Source: Anthopleura xanthogrammica
Lineage: Eukaryota; Cnidaria; Anthozoa; Actiniaria; Actiniidae
Assembly: GCA_964019055.1 (NCBI GenBank)
Contig: OZ025223.1
Coordinates: 6,694,763-6,758,762 of the forward strand
Reading direction: 5' to 3'
Length of the DNA: 64,000 nucleotides
The notes under the pieces are model-generated. The model saw only the letters and a list, made by a program, of their open reading frames with translations. It made no database searches and was not told where the DNA came from. The position numbers were made by a program, and so were the translations under genes. Shown here piece after piece: positions 22,923-35,500 of this stretch. Positions within the stretch are counted from its first letter, which is position 1. Every line of letters begins with the position of its first letter.

Positions 22923-25450
22923 AAGAATACATCAAATATTACTATCTGAACTGAATGAAAAAAATTATGCTGAAAATATCATAGTATCTGCATAATTACA
23001 CCAAGAATGATCCGAGACAATCGGGGAATTCCAATACAAAATAAGGTCAAACACCTGCAGAAATCTTTCAAAAACGAAAACAATAATTATTGCCTAAATG
23101 GAAGCCTGGTTCTGTACAATCAGTTTCCTGACCTCCGGTTGAACTAATGTTGAATTATATTGTCGATTTATTCTAGCTAATGGCTAAAAAATGTTCGAGA
23201 GTAATGTTTTCTCACTTTTCTATTTTTCCTCTGAGTGTTAAAGAAATTGCAGTGGCTACTCTGTGTCATAAATTCCTACCGTTTCTCATCAGTTATGTTG
23301 TTTTTTTACTGCTGGTTCTGATACAAGAAATGTCAATTTTTTACAATTACAACTTTTTCTACACATTAAAATTATGATAATAATATCAAATGATTTCTTT
23401 GTTTTTCTCGAAAATAAGGTTCCTGTGTGGAGGGGATTATAGACCCCTTTCACGTGACGTCAAAGCAGCTCTTTGGAGAAAAATACAAAAGAATTTCAAT
23501 CTCCTGGGAATGCACCCTTCTCAAAATTATCTTGAATGCGAGGCTAACATGGAACACAAAAGAAATGCCACAAATTCCATCGAGAAAAAGTGTGATTTCT
23601 TTTGTGTTTCATGTTAGCCTCGCAATCAAGATGATTTTGAGAAGGGTGCATTGGTACCTATTATTTTGTCCTCCAAATTGAACTGCATTCCGACGTGCTC
23701 CAAGGGGTCTATCTGGTGGACCATTGTTTTCACGGGTATCCAACTGAACGAACACCCGTCGCGCAAAGCATTGTTGATAATAACTTGTGGCCCTTCACTT
23801 TTGGTTTTGAAAATCATTTCTCGAGTGTTTTTAAGGTAAATCACATGAAATTTCACTCTGGTTAAGACTTTTGGGCTTTCCTGAGGCTCAAAAATTGAAC
23901 TGAAGCATTCAATTGTCCATAGTTTTCAGTTAGAAAAAAGTGCTTGAACACAGGGCCGGCCATAAAAAATCAGGACGGGCTGTGATTGGTTAGAAAATTT
24001 AATACTGCACACTGCTGGCATTTTACTGATTCCTTGAAACCATGCCGGTCGAGTCAAGCCTGGATAAGTGAGGTTATTACCTGGATGGGTGACCTAAAAT
24101 TCATGTCTACTCAAGCTTAGCTTTGTGTCTTAGAGCGGTATAGATTAACACCCAGTTTCCCATTCGTTTCTGTCGCGACCAATAGCAGATATCAGAGTTA
24201 CCGCATTTCTTTGCCTTCAAACAATTGTTTCAAGTCGAGGTATTTGGGTCAACAGTACAGTAAATGTATAGAAACTGATCCAAATGCCACGACGTAAAAT
24301 GAAAGCAATGGAGTGTATCTCTGATATCAGACTTGCCACAAGTCGTAGTCGCTGTGTTATTAGGCGAGCGCGAAGCGCGAAGCGAACCTTGAAAGTCTAT
24401 TCTTATATCTGATATTGCAAATGACAAAATCAGCTACACATTTAACAGCTTTACGCTGCAGTTTGACAGTGGTCTATACAAATTAATTCATTTGAATTTA
24501 TGAATTTATGTATGAATTAAACAATCTGGCATTCCAGCTTGTGCCTGACCTGTTTTCTAATCGATGCATTTCAGTTTTGCTTGTCCACCTGTTGTAACTA
24601 TATTTTTATACAAAAAACCTTGTCCCGTTCTGACTTCAAGATATTTTTCAGTCAAGACTGAGTTCTAGAGCCGCTTTTTATTATAAATATTTCGAACAAA
24701 TAATGTTCTGGAGAGTACTTCATGTAAAAGTCTGGACCCGTTGTAATTTAGAGTTTACATGGTCAGCGGTACTTATGTGCATGGATTGTTTAAGGGAAGA
24801 GGTTTTTGCATGTTGAGATCATAGTGCTCACTGGTAATAAAGTGTATTGTTTTTAAACAAATGATTACCAAAAATTACTATCTAAGATATCTTTAATGTA
24901 ATAAAAAGAGTTTTGAAGTGCCTTTTGCTGGATAGCATTTACTTTTAATTATAACTACGAAACTGGCAGAGGTTCAACTGCAAAAAAAAATGTTGTATAT
25001 TCGACCTCAAATAAAATGGACTTCTATGTATAAAAATACAGTATTTAACCAAAAAAAAAAATGGTGAAATGAAAATCATATCGAGAAATAAAGACGCATT
25101 ACTAAAAGCATTGCATATTTTTAAGGGATTACTGCGCTGCATCCCCTAAAAACGAGTTATTGAAACCCGACTTACGAGCAAGTCACGCCGCCTTCTTACG
25201 GGTGACAAATTACAAATACTACGATAATCCAAGATGATTGGCAGAGAACGTAAACGTCACATTTTCTATTCTGTCACCAGCTGGTTCTTTCAGTCTAAAT
25301 CAGCCAAAGTCAGAAATCACCATTATTGTCTTTTGGAGTTGCTGGCGACTTCAAAGAACAAAAACTATTGCCGGAAGCAGGGCTTCAGCAAGCGAATTGA
25401 TTTGGAGAAATCTCTCGTTAAGACCCAATTCAAGAAGGTATTCTTTGAAA
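22923..25450. other. Intergenic ASAH1-MOS
   Basis: No gene supported. Holds a foldback element at 23510-23652 and a dispersed repeat near 23665-23715 (CCTCCAAATTGA...GCATTCCGACGTGCTCC) that also occurs near 2833-2880 and 2973-3015. Small open frames here are AT-rich and repeat-derived. An open frame in the MOS phase extends upstream to 25238 but has no ATG. Confidence 0.6.
23510..23652. mobile_element. Foldback MITE
   Basis: GCACCCTTCTCAAAATTATC at the left is mirrored by GATTTTGAGAAGGGTGC at the right, with internal GCGAGGCTAACATG and its complement. Confidence 0.85.
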
Positions 25451-26395
25451 ATGCTTAACAGTGAACAGTTTTTGGAGAAGTGCAACCAGTCCAGAATTTT
25501 ATGCGAGACAAAGAAATTGGATATAGAAGCCTTTGTTCAGGAAACTGAGGTGTTATCAGAAGATGAGAGATCTTTAGTACGAATTGGAAAAGTTTTGGGT
25601 AGTGGAGGCTTTGGATGTGTGTACGAGGGGCAGTACAGAGGAAGACAAGTCGCTATTAAAAAATTCCATGTGAATTCCAAAAGTCGTCGAGCAATGCTGC
25701 AGAGTTTTGAAGCCGAAGCATCAATCTCTTTTCGTCATCCAAACATTATAAGAACTTTGGCTGTTTTTGGAAAAGAACTTGAGCTGGGATGTCGCATCAT
25801 CGTCATGGAATTCGCGGGGAATAAGACATTGCGAAATATAATTGACGATGATAAAGATACAATCAACGAAGAACGCAGGTTAAAGTTTGGCTTCCAAATA
25901 GCAAGCGCATTGGGGTTTCTTCACGATAGGGAAATTGCTCATTTGGATGTTAAGCCAGCGAATATTTTAGTTGATAATAACGATGCGTGTAAACTAGGTG
26001 ATTTTGGCTGCAGTCAAGTTATTGGAGAAGGAGATGACGATCTACCTGCTAGTCCAACCTGTTCGTATTTAACAGGAACTTTTGCTTATCGTGCACCTGA
26101 ACTTCTTAAGGGAGAACAACCTACAACTCAAGCTGATATGTACTCTTTGGGAATATGTTTTTGGCAGCTTTTAACACGAGAACAACCGTACGGATCAGAA
26201 AACCTTTACGTTGTGGTCTTCGGGGTCGTGGCGTATAATTTACGTCCACCCGTGCCACCAGCGGACAACCAGTGCATACGAGAATATGACGCTTTAGTTG
26301 AGCGACTGTGGCAGTCTGAGCCATCAGTAAGACCTAGTGCTAGAGAAACGATGGAAATATTAAGGATGTTACAGCTAGCGCTTCCGGGACGGTAG
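25451..26395 (+). CDS. MOS: MOS, oocyte MAP-kinase kinase kinase (single exon)
   Basis: Ser/Thr kinase that activates MEK-MAPK during oocyte meiosis; like vertebrate MOS it has no intron. 314 residues. Gly loop GSGGFG at 50-55, VAIKK with Lys70, catalytic HLDVKPAN with Asp166, DFG with Asp184, activation-segment GTFAYRAPELLKGE at 209-222. The MOS-like features are MEFAGNKTL, HLDVKPANIL, LGDFGCS and the APELLKGE stretch, all close to vertebrate MOS rather than generic TKL kinases. The start is the first ATG in frame; the frame stays open upstream only through non-ATG codons to a TGA at 25235. A 49-residue leader precedes the kinase domain. Cnidarians can carry more than one MOS paralogue, so orthology to a particular copy is not settled. 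Confidence 0.92.
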   Translation: MLNSEQFLEKCNQSRILCETKKLDIEAFVQETEVLSEDERSLVRIGKVLGSGGFGCVYEGQYRGRQVAIKKFHVNSKSRRAMLQSFEAEASISFRHPNIIRTLAVFGKELELGCRIIVMEFAGNKTLRNIIDDDKDTINEERRLKFGFQIASALGFLHDREIAHLDVKPANILVDNNDACKLGDFGCSQVIGEGDDDLPASPTCSYLTGTFAYRAPELLKGEQPTTQADMYSLGICFWQLLTREQPYGSENLYVVVFGVVAYNLRPPVPPADNQCIREYDALVERLWQSEPSVRPSARETMEILRMLQLALPGR

Positions 26396-26396
26396 A

Positions 26397-26419
26397 TTTT
26401 ATATGACACTGATTTTTAT
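26397..26419 (+). promoter_or_regulatory. Two candidate cytoplasmic polyadenylation elements after MOS stop
   Basis: TTTTAT at 26397-26402 and TTTTTAT at 26413-26419 match the CPEB-binding element that controls MOS mRNA translation in vertebrate oocytes. A canonical AATAAA is not close; the first good one is at 26787-26792, with an AATAAG variant at 26461. In an AT-rich region these matches can arise by chance. Confidence 0.4.
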
Positions 26420-28904
26420 AAGAAGCCCCATTGATATTTTTGTTGTTATTTGAGATTTAAAATAAGAAAATTAGAGACTCTCTGTTTTGCTTTTCAGCTT
26501 TTTGTTTAATGATGGTATATATAGGGTTATACGAATTTATCATCCACTGAAATAGGTTAGGAATTACAACTGAAGCTTACAATTTTACTCTTTTGGATAG
26601 AGTCTTGAAGTTGCGGGGGAAATCTATTTTTTAAAATTATTTTATAATCACCTAAAACAATAATAGCAATGATGATGATGAAAATGAATAGCTCCCCCCT
26701 CCCTACTTCACTAGTTTGTCATCGATCCATAATAATGATAATCATCATCAACGGTACTCAGTGATCATATTATTAACGATTTTCTTAATAAAACCATTTC
26801 ATTCGCTGTATGTGAAACTTATGTTTTTACAAGGCTGCATGCGTCGATGGAGGATGGGGGAAGGAAGGGAAGGGAAGGAAGGAAGGAAAAGAGCAATACT
26901 TATAGGCAATAAATATTCGGATGTAGAAACAAAAGCAGATTTGCACCATTAATAAGATCAATTATCGTTGCAACTTCACTAGAAAATGCGCTGGATGGCA
27001 AGAGCTTTCAAAACATACAAAAACTTTTTTTTTCTCTATTGCAATTCGACATTAGGGATCTTTAGATTTGATAAGATTATTAATCCTTTTGAAGTTTGCT
27101 ACTACAAACTCGTAGTTGTCCTTGCATTGGTTCAACTGTTGTCCCATAGAGATGTGTTGTGCGAAACAGAGGATGAATTGACAACGATCGAGTTTGCATT
27201 GCATGGAAAATTTATAGCGACAAAATCCCGTAGTCGTAGATGAACTCGTAGTCAAATCTGAAGCTCCCTATTATAAGCCGAAACACGCGGTCTATTAATA
27301 ATACCCAGGTGCTTTTTTCATTGCTGGCTGGTGTTCATTTTGACACAAGGTTCACGTGACGTGTTAGTCAGCTTTATCAGTCAGTTTAAGGGAGAAGGGA
27401 GCGTTCATAATCTATGGGCTGGGTTGGTTGGGGGGAGGGGAGGGGAGAAGCTATGAGGATTCGGAGGGGGGAGGAGAAGCAATTTTCTCGGGTAATAATA
27501 AGGGGGGAGGCTATCAAAAATATTTCTTAAAAGCCAAATGTATTTAGGGATAAGGTCAAAACAATTGTCATCTTACGGTACCCGATTCAGGGGGAGGGGT
27601 TGGGTTACCCGGTACCCACCACCTCTGGAAGTGAAATCCTGGATTTTGTCCTCAAATATCTCCAAAACTAAAAGTCAAATCGCATAAATGAATGCACTGT
27701 CTGTTTACATGTATGCTAAACAACGTATTTGTGGATAGAAAGAGTCACTATGGAAACCCATGCCAGTGTTGAGCATTTCAACAGGTATCTGAGGGGAAGG
27801 GGGTATTACCGGTAAATACCGGTACTCACCACCTAAATCAATAAAATCGGGTTGTGCTGGTGTGAATCAGATGACGTAAGCGTTTTTTGAAGCCTCATTT
27901 CTTTGACAAGTTTGCTGCGTGTGCGCGAATGGCGTCAGCAACCGTACAACAGTAAAACAGCACAGTTCTCGACCAATCAGGGCACGCGTACTATCCAAGC
28001 TAGATAAAAAAATAATTATAAAATATGACACACGATAAATATATAAGTGTTTTAATATCACTAAATCATGGCTGATAATAATTTCATAATAATATTATCA
28101 GATATAATAGACTTTGGTTATATTACTTTGGGTAAAATAGATTTGATCGATTGATTAATTAACACGTCGGTGAAAGAAAACAAAAACTTCTCACCGAGCT
28201 TTGAAGGTGCGATAATACGAGCAACAAAATCTCAGGTGCAACTTGTCGCGCAACATTTTTTCGTTGCAAGCTGCAGAGCGAATGTTGCTCGTATTACCAG
28301 CCCGCGTGCAATATTTTGTTGCTGTTGCAGAGAGAAGAAAGAGCTTCTACTTTGTGCAATCAAAATTTTGTTGTACGGGGTGGTAATACGAGCCACATTC
28401 ACTCTGCAATTTTAACCGCAAAGATGTTGCGCGACGTTGAGCTTCACCTCGTTGGCCGAAACTTAACTCTGGTAAATATTTACAGCAAAACAAAGTATAT
28501 TAAGATTAAAACTAAGCATATCCACAGGAAGCCCAAACAAGGTTTCATCTAATAATAACAATTTATTTACCAGGAAGCTCTCATCATCGAAGTGTTTTTC
28601 AGAGAGGTCCTGCAACCAAACTTATAACTAAATATACATACTACCTACTTCCATACAAACAAATACTATGTGCATCTATGTTCAAATACTAATAAATACT
28701 AGAAGCGGAATATGTCTAATATTAAGTTAAAAATATATATATAATATATATTTTGTGTATAAATGTTAGAGGTATATTATAAAAATCTAAAGTTTTAAAA
28801 TCATCAAGGCTAAGGAGTGCCTGTCTTCTTGTCTTTAGTTACTTGTAGAAATGTGCAGATAGTTCTAATCAGTGGCCGCATTATGGCCGCATCTCTGTTT
28901 GACT

Positions 28905-28970
28905 AAAATGTATGGCTAGAAACCCGAAGGTCGTGGGTTCAGATCCCGTCAGGAGTTTGGAATTTTTCCC
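28905..28970 (+). repeat. tRNA-related SINE fragment
   Basis: GGTCGTGGGTTCAGATCCCG resembles a tRNA T-arm and B box, followed by TCAGGAGTTTGG. No acceptor stem or complete cloverleaf could be built, so it is not called as a tRNA gene. Confidence 0.4.
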
Positions 28971-29208
28971 GAGAAAAATGTGCTAATTTTTTTTCGAGAA
29001 AAATTTGCTTGAAGAAACACTTAACAACTTCCAATATATAAAAAAAAGGTTTATCTACGAGAACTGAATTGTATTAAAATTGACGAGGGATGTTTGTAAG
29101 GGCATGGAGAAGACTTTGAAAATCACAAGTTGGAGGCAAAGGCTCCTGCCCTTTTCACACAGGAAATCTAGTAATCTAAAAATCTGTATGTTAGAGAGGC
29201 AAACGAAA

Positions 29209-29437
29209 CTGGGGTGCTTAACATTAAAACCAATCCATCTATTTTCTAATCTCGATTCTAATCAGACAAACTTCCCACAAATGGTACACGCGTCTACCGG
29301 AAGAACCGAAAAGAGCGGGAAAAGTGGATTACTTCAATCGAAAGACCGAGTTTTCCGGAACTTTCCGATTGGAATGACACATAACATTTGTTTTTCAACC
29401 GGAATTTCCGGTTTTTACGGTTAAATAAGCACCCCAG
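29209..29437. mobile_element. CTGGGGTGC-ended MITE (single-unit copy)
   Basis: Ends CTGGGGTGCTTAA / TTAAATAAGCACCCCAG. Contains one copy of the ACACGCGTCTACCGGAAG unit that is tandemly amplified in 3298-3730, plus the shared AAGACCGAGTTTTCCGGAAC. Confidence 0.85.
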
Positions 29438-29559
29438 TTTCTGGTCTACTCAGCTCTGTTAGCATGTCTTTCCACGCAATCTGGTAACACTAAAGAAACC
29501 TGCCAAAGGTTCTTCTTCATACGAAAGTTGTGTTTTATCAACTCGTGGCAACCACTAGA

Positions 29560-32500
29560 TTAAAGTGTTGTACAAACTGAGCTTTTTTCAGCTTTCAGAC
29601 TTGATCCATCGCCATCTGTTGTAGATGCGTTCTTCACACTTTCTGATATCTGGGTTTCTTGTACAACTGCTGGTTCTTCTGTAGTTTTTTGGTTATACTC
29701 CTGTGAACATTTATTTAACATACAATCAATAATTGTTTTTATATCATTTAAATTTTTTTTTTTTGTGTTTTGGCTGTTTTTGTTTTCTATCAAACATGCC
29801 AATTGAATTTTACTGTCACATTACTGCGCATTATTATATCCATTTTGAAATCACTAGCAAATCCTGTAATCTGATTGGCTCTCAGTAGATTGATTCAAGC
29901 ACGAATCGCACTATTTTGAGTCCGAATCGCATCTTTTTGTCAGCCAATCACAATGCAACACTAGAAAAGGTAACCAATCAGATTACAGGATTGTATGTAA
30001 TCAGCCAATCAGATTATAGCAAATAAGGAACATAAAATGTAGCTTTTTTTCAAGTTTGACTGCAATTTTTTGTTACAAAAAGAAACAAAATACCGGCTAT
30101 TTGTGAATAAATACTTTTGTATTTATCACAAATTTAGTGTCTATCTAGTATGATTTCAAAATGGATATAATAAAGTGATAATTGAACTTCGTGTCGTGCA
30201 ATTTTGGTCTGATATCAAACTTGCGATTACAAATCACACTCCCGCTACGCGGTCGTGTGATTTTGTTATCGCGCGTTTGATATCAGACCAAATTGCACTC
30301 CACTTAGTTCAATTACCATTATTTATTATACATTTTACTCACTATCTCGCACTGATTGGCCGAGAGCCCTCAGCCAATCCCTGATATCGTGTACACTTAT
30401 CATGTCGAGTTCAAAGGTCAAAATGGAAACTGGAAATACGTTTGCTATTTTTTCGAAAGCAGAATTATTTTATTATTCTTATTTTACAAAATGTATAATA
30501 AAACAATTATTGAATTTGGTTTTCGCATGATATCGTAAAATATCAAGACCTTGGCCGTTTTATCCGCCTCAGCCTACGGCTTCGGCAGATAACACGACCT
30601 TGGTCTTGATAATTTACGATATCATGCTCAACCTCATCCAATAATTGCTTATTATTTGCAGCAAAGCGGCTTTGGACCGCAATACGCATGAGCAGACAAC
30701 TATTCATAGGAAGTTATCTGCAATTATCTCGACCAATCAAGACGACGGAAAAATATTTTGAATGATAAAAGACGTTGTCGATCAAAGCAGGATATTGTTA
30801 TATAATTACCTCGTATTGTACACAATGAAATGGCAAGTCGGTGCCATACGCCGCTGCCCACCACGATATGTCCGTTGCTGGATCACCGCTTTCTATATAA
30901 CTTGAAAGGTTATCATGTATCTGTGAATACCTGAAAAAAAGGAGGAAGTCAAGGTATAAAGCAGAACTAAATATGTACGAGAAAACGACGAGGGAGGGTC
31001 TATCCAGAAATACATGCTCCTATATATATATATGTCGTTATTGTCACCCCCAAACAGCCAATGAGTACGAAAGTACTCCACTAAGAGCGTAACTAATAGA
31101 GCTCTAAAGATTTCTTCTGACTGTGAGACGTTCAGTGCCGTGTGCGTGCCTTACCGCGACCGTGATGAGATTGGTCTGCCGTGTCCGCGCCATGTTTCGT
31201 GAATATGATTGGATGACGAAAGCGTGCCTTGCCGCGACAGTGATGATTTCTAGATTTTTGATTGGCTGATTTTTTGTCGCAATTGCGTTCGTGCCGTGAG
31301 CTTTTTACAGTCATACGAAATCTACTCTAAGTGTGGCGTCAATCGCATGTTAAAACTATACTTCCGGGTCCCTTTCACAGTTTCCTGCGCCATCTTGAAA
31401 AGTAGCCTTTACATCGAAGCGAGACGAACGGATAGCTTGCAATGAGAGAGACCCTCAGTGCATTTTTCATGGATTTGTTTTGCTCGTTTATATTATAAAT
31501 GACATTATCTTGAACTCGAATTAAAATAATAATAATTGAAGTTGATTTCTTCCCCGATTTTATTTTCATCTTACTTTTTATCTAAATCGGGCTCCCTGTG
31601 CCATAACTGACTGCAGGCACGTACCTTTCAAAGATGTAATTGGGGTGCAATACTTGGCAGATGCTTTGCATAGTGCTCTTCATGAACGTCTTTCTTTCGT
31701 TTTCCGATTCTTGTAATTTTTCGAACATGAACACCATATCCTCCTTGTACTTTTGGTTGTAGCTGGTTATATCTCGTACTGCTTCTTTGTAAGCACTTTG
31801 TGTGGATGCAACATCGTTCTTAGCTTTAGTAAGTCTGTCATTCAGCTTCTTATTTTGTTCCTCTGATTGTGAGCTTGAATTTGTATAGTTATCAAGCTGT
31901 TTTTCCATCTGATCACGAGCCATACATGCTGCAAAATATGACTTCTTGCACTTTGTGACTGAAAATATTCATAGAAAGAGGAAAGAAAGAAATATTGAAA
32001 AATATTAGTTCATAATAATCTGGTTACTTGGTCCAATATTCCAAAACACATCTGACCACCGCTGTGCAACGGCTTAACTACTGCTCCATCACTAGCATCC
32101 CACTACAACATCTAAATTCCACCACTATTCCACCACCACCCCTACTCCAGGTGTCCGGAGCACGCACGAACCGTCCAATCACAGCGCGCTTCGATGCTTA
32201 TCCAAGCGGCCCTTGCTTCAAGTCTCTTCCCATTACAAAAACACGCGTTTCAAAGAATTTAGAGAAAAAAAGTTGAAGTATACATGTTGTTTAAAAAATT
32301 AAAGTAAATCTTTGCGATCCATCTCCTCAAATTCTGTGAGATATATGACTTTTAAGACTCGGGCGAGGGCCGCTCGAATTACAACAACAATCCTTTTCGC
32401 GCTTAGTTTTTCGTACAGCTGGACTATTCCAATATCACTAAAAGACCTCTAGTACAGTGTAGCTCAGCCAATCAGAGGGCAGGATTTGTGATAGACTATA

Positions 32501-35500
32501 AGTAGTTTTATACTAATTCATGATATACCACTATATTTCAAGTGTGCCAAAGTTTTGGTGACCTCCTTTGCAGACGTTCTTATGGTTGTCACGTCGTCAC
32601 GCAACGTTTCTCTTGTGGGGAGAGAAGTATTGCGTGACGACCCTGAGAGCGTCTGCGTAGGAGGCTAAAGTTTTGGATATTTGATGTAAATTATATATGA
32701 TAAACATCTGCAAAAATCTAGCTACCTGCGTCATATCTTTTGGCATATGGCTTGTGTGCTTTGCTAAAGCCTTCTTCAGCAACTTTAGTTTCTTTCCAGC
32801 TCAGTAATGACTTGTGATAATGTTCTGCTTTCCAGGTAGATAAACTTCCACACACTTGACTTAGAAGCATGGCTTGTAGTTCTCTGTAAACTGTAGACAA
32901 TTGTTCTGCTTCTTTAGCAATCTCTAACCATGACGATTTGCAAATGCCATATTCTGACCCCTTTGAAATGATATCAGTCCATTTTTTTGACCATCCTAAA
33001 AGCATTGCATCAAGTACATATTATTAGTACAGTATAACCATTAATATAAAACCCGGGGGCTCCAATATATAGAAGCATGGATGCTCGTCGAAAATTTTGT
33101 AAATACCCCTAAAAAGTACCAAAATTCTCTTTCTTGTAGTCATAAGGATCACAAGTTTTGCCCCTACATGGTACCGAATGACACTAAGTATACAAATACA
33201 TGCTCATCAACATTTCTTGAATTTAAAATTAGTTTGCAATTTTATGCTTTTGTTTGAAAATAATTAAGTGATACTCTTTGAAAAGTAAACTAGATCCATA
33301 GAAAGCTCAAGCTTGTACATTATCAGTGTAGCCATGATGATGCAATGCAGGGCTGTAGCAAGCCATGAAAAAACTGGGGGAGGGGTAACACAAAGTCACT
33401 TTGCAACACATGATCACGAAAAATGAAAATTTAACTCCATAGTTGCTTTAGTTTCTGGGGAAACCTGGGGGAGGGGGGGGGGGGGTTGGCACAGGACCCA
33501 CAAGGCCTCTGTGGGCAATATGGCCCTGCAATGTATGTACAAATGAGAATGTTCATCTGCTCATTAATTTATGTGAATGAGATGTTACTTGATACTCATC
33601 ATGCCATGATACCCACCATGGAGGATATTTGAAAAAGGATCCACCCACCCCCTCTTAAATAATTGTTTCAAATTTTCTTCCATATAAACCTTTAAGTTGT
33701 AATTTTGGGCTTTTTTTGACCCCAAACCCTCTGGCAATTTCCGATTTCCTCCATTATGGGGTATGGATATTTTTGGGATACACACATTTCATATGTATAG
33801 AATGATACAGAAAGGGTTTTAGTTACAGTGTAGAAATTATTGCTCAAATCAGCTGAAATCAATACCAACTACCACTAAGAAAAAAATTGGTTTGCAGTAG
33901 CTACAAGGATACAGAGCCTGGTTTTCTAGTGCTTGATCATCCAAATTTATGACTTGATATCAATAGCTAACTATACGTTATCAGGGTCCCAGTAAAAATA
34001 TTTGGTCATTTGACATGTCACGAATAATTACAAAATCTCTTTCACGTTCATGCAAAACTCAAAAAATGCTTTCTTGTGAACATCAAAAATTTAAAACTTG
34101 AAATCACATTTCATGGAAAAATAAATCGGCCATTCATGCTTCCTGTAAAAAATATAGGTGACCCTGTATAATGCAACTGAATTTTTTGGAATGGATATTA
34201 TAACCATTTGCCTAAATAAAGATCTAAATTCCTGACTAATTGAAAGAACATATAATACTAATCCAACTAAAGCAGCATGCCATAGTAAAATTAACATAGC
34301 CATTAAACTAGCTAGGGACCATTCATAATTTATTATGAGTTAAAATGAAAACTTTTTGGTAACTCAACTTACAAAACCTAAAAATTTTTCAAGAGTCTAA
34401 AAAGAAGAATGGAAAAAAGTTATGAATGGTCCCTAGATACAGTCCTATGCAATTCCATTTGCGTACTCATTGATCTACATCAACAAACCCTTATTTCTAG
34501 TGTAATATTTTCCTATTTCAAATAAGTAAAGGATCATATATAATTTATAGGTTGGTTTGACTTGTATATATGAATTTTGAGTTTTTGCTAGATCTGTCAG
34601 AGGCCCTCTTTACAAACCCAATAATTTTGCGCCCTCCAGAATTGCAAAATATTAAATAACTAATTCATCTGCAAAATTTTTTTGAGCCCATCTCTTTAGT
34701 GTTGCTTGCAAAAATTGCTGACCCCTCTTACGACCCATGAAATGCCTTATTTCCCTTGACGTCACATGAAAACAATCTTAGTTTTATTTTTAATGCTAAG
34801 ATTATCATGGTCATGGGAAGTAGACAAAACAGCAACAAGAGAAAGGAAACTGCAAAAATTTCATTTTTTAAATGTTTAGAAAAGCAATAAGCCAGCAAAT
34901 ACCATACATATTGTAGGCTAATAAATACCAGTTTATAAAATGTTTGAAAACCAGACATATCAGAGCTATCAATTCAGCTGCAGAGTAAATATGAGCTGCC
35001 GATACACGCTGAAATTTTTTCTCGCACTGGCAAAGCAATTTCAAATTTTTGTTGTTGCATTACCAGCTCGAGACACAATTTTAGCTGTATCAGGCCCTGT
35101 GACATTGATGGCAACAAGGTCTCAAAAACGCAAAGAAATGTTGCAGAAAATCAAAAAGTTTGTACTTTTCTCTGCAACATTTTGAGAATTGCATGCCTAG
35201 AAAAATAATTAAAACTGAATGCTGTAGTGTCTATCACCTATTTTCACTCGCAATGCAATAATCCTATTTAAACTAGCCAAATAGGATTTATATTGATTTT
35301 GACCCAGAAACGTTCTTCATGTTATGATAAACGTTGCAATAATTTGCTGCAACAAAAATCCGAAATTGTGTTGCTAGCGCGAGAAAAAATTAGTCGACAT
35401 TCTAGTATTGTTCTTCACCATTTTGTCTCCTTTATAAATAAGCTGTGACGTCATAGTGTAGTAGAGCAATATTTAGCAGTTAAGAGTTTAGATGAAGTAT

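Larger units (their letters stand above)
26396..29559. other. Intergenic MOS to F-BAR gene
   Basis: No gene supported. Contains G-rich stretches (27360-27500), a diverged dispersed repeat with GGTACCC-type motifs (27580-27860, related to 36385-36470), the GCAACAAAAT-rich repeat at 28203-28430, a tRNA-like fragment near 28905-28970 and the MITE at 29209-29437. Confidence 0.6.

Noticed and set aside
25234..25458. ORF overlapping the MOS leader, and the TTG-started extension of MOS
   Set aside because: The overlapping frame has no family resemblance; the extension lacks an ATG, so the MOS start was set at 25451.
28905..28970. tRNA gene
   Set aside because: Only a T-arm-like segment is present; no matching acceptor stem or anticodon arm.
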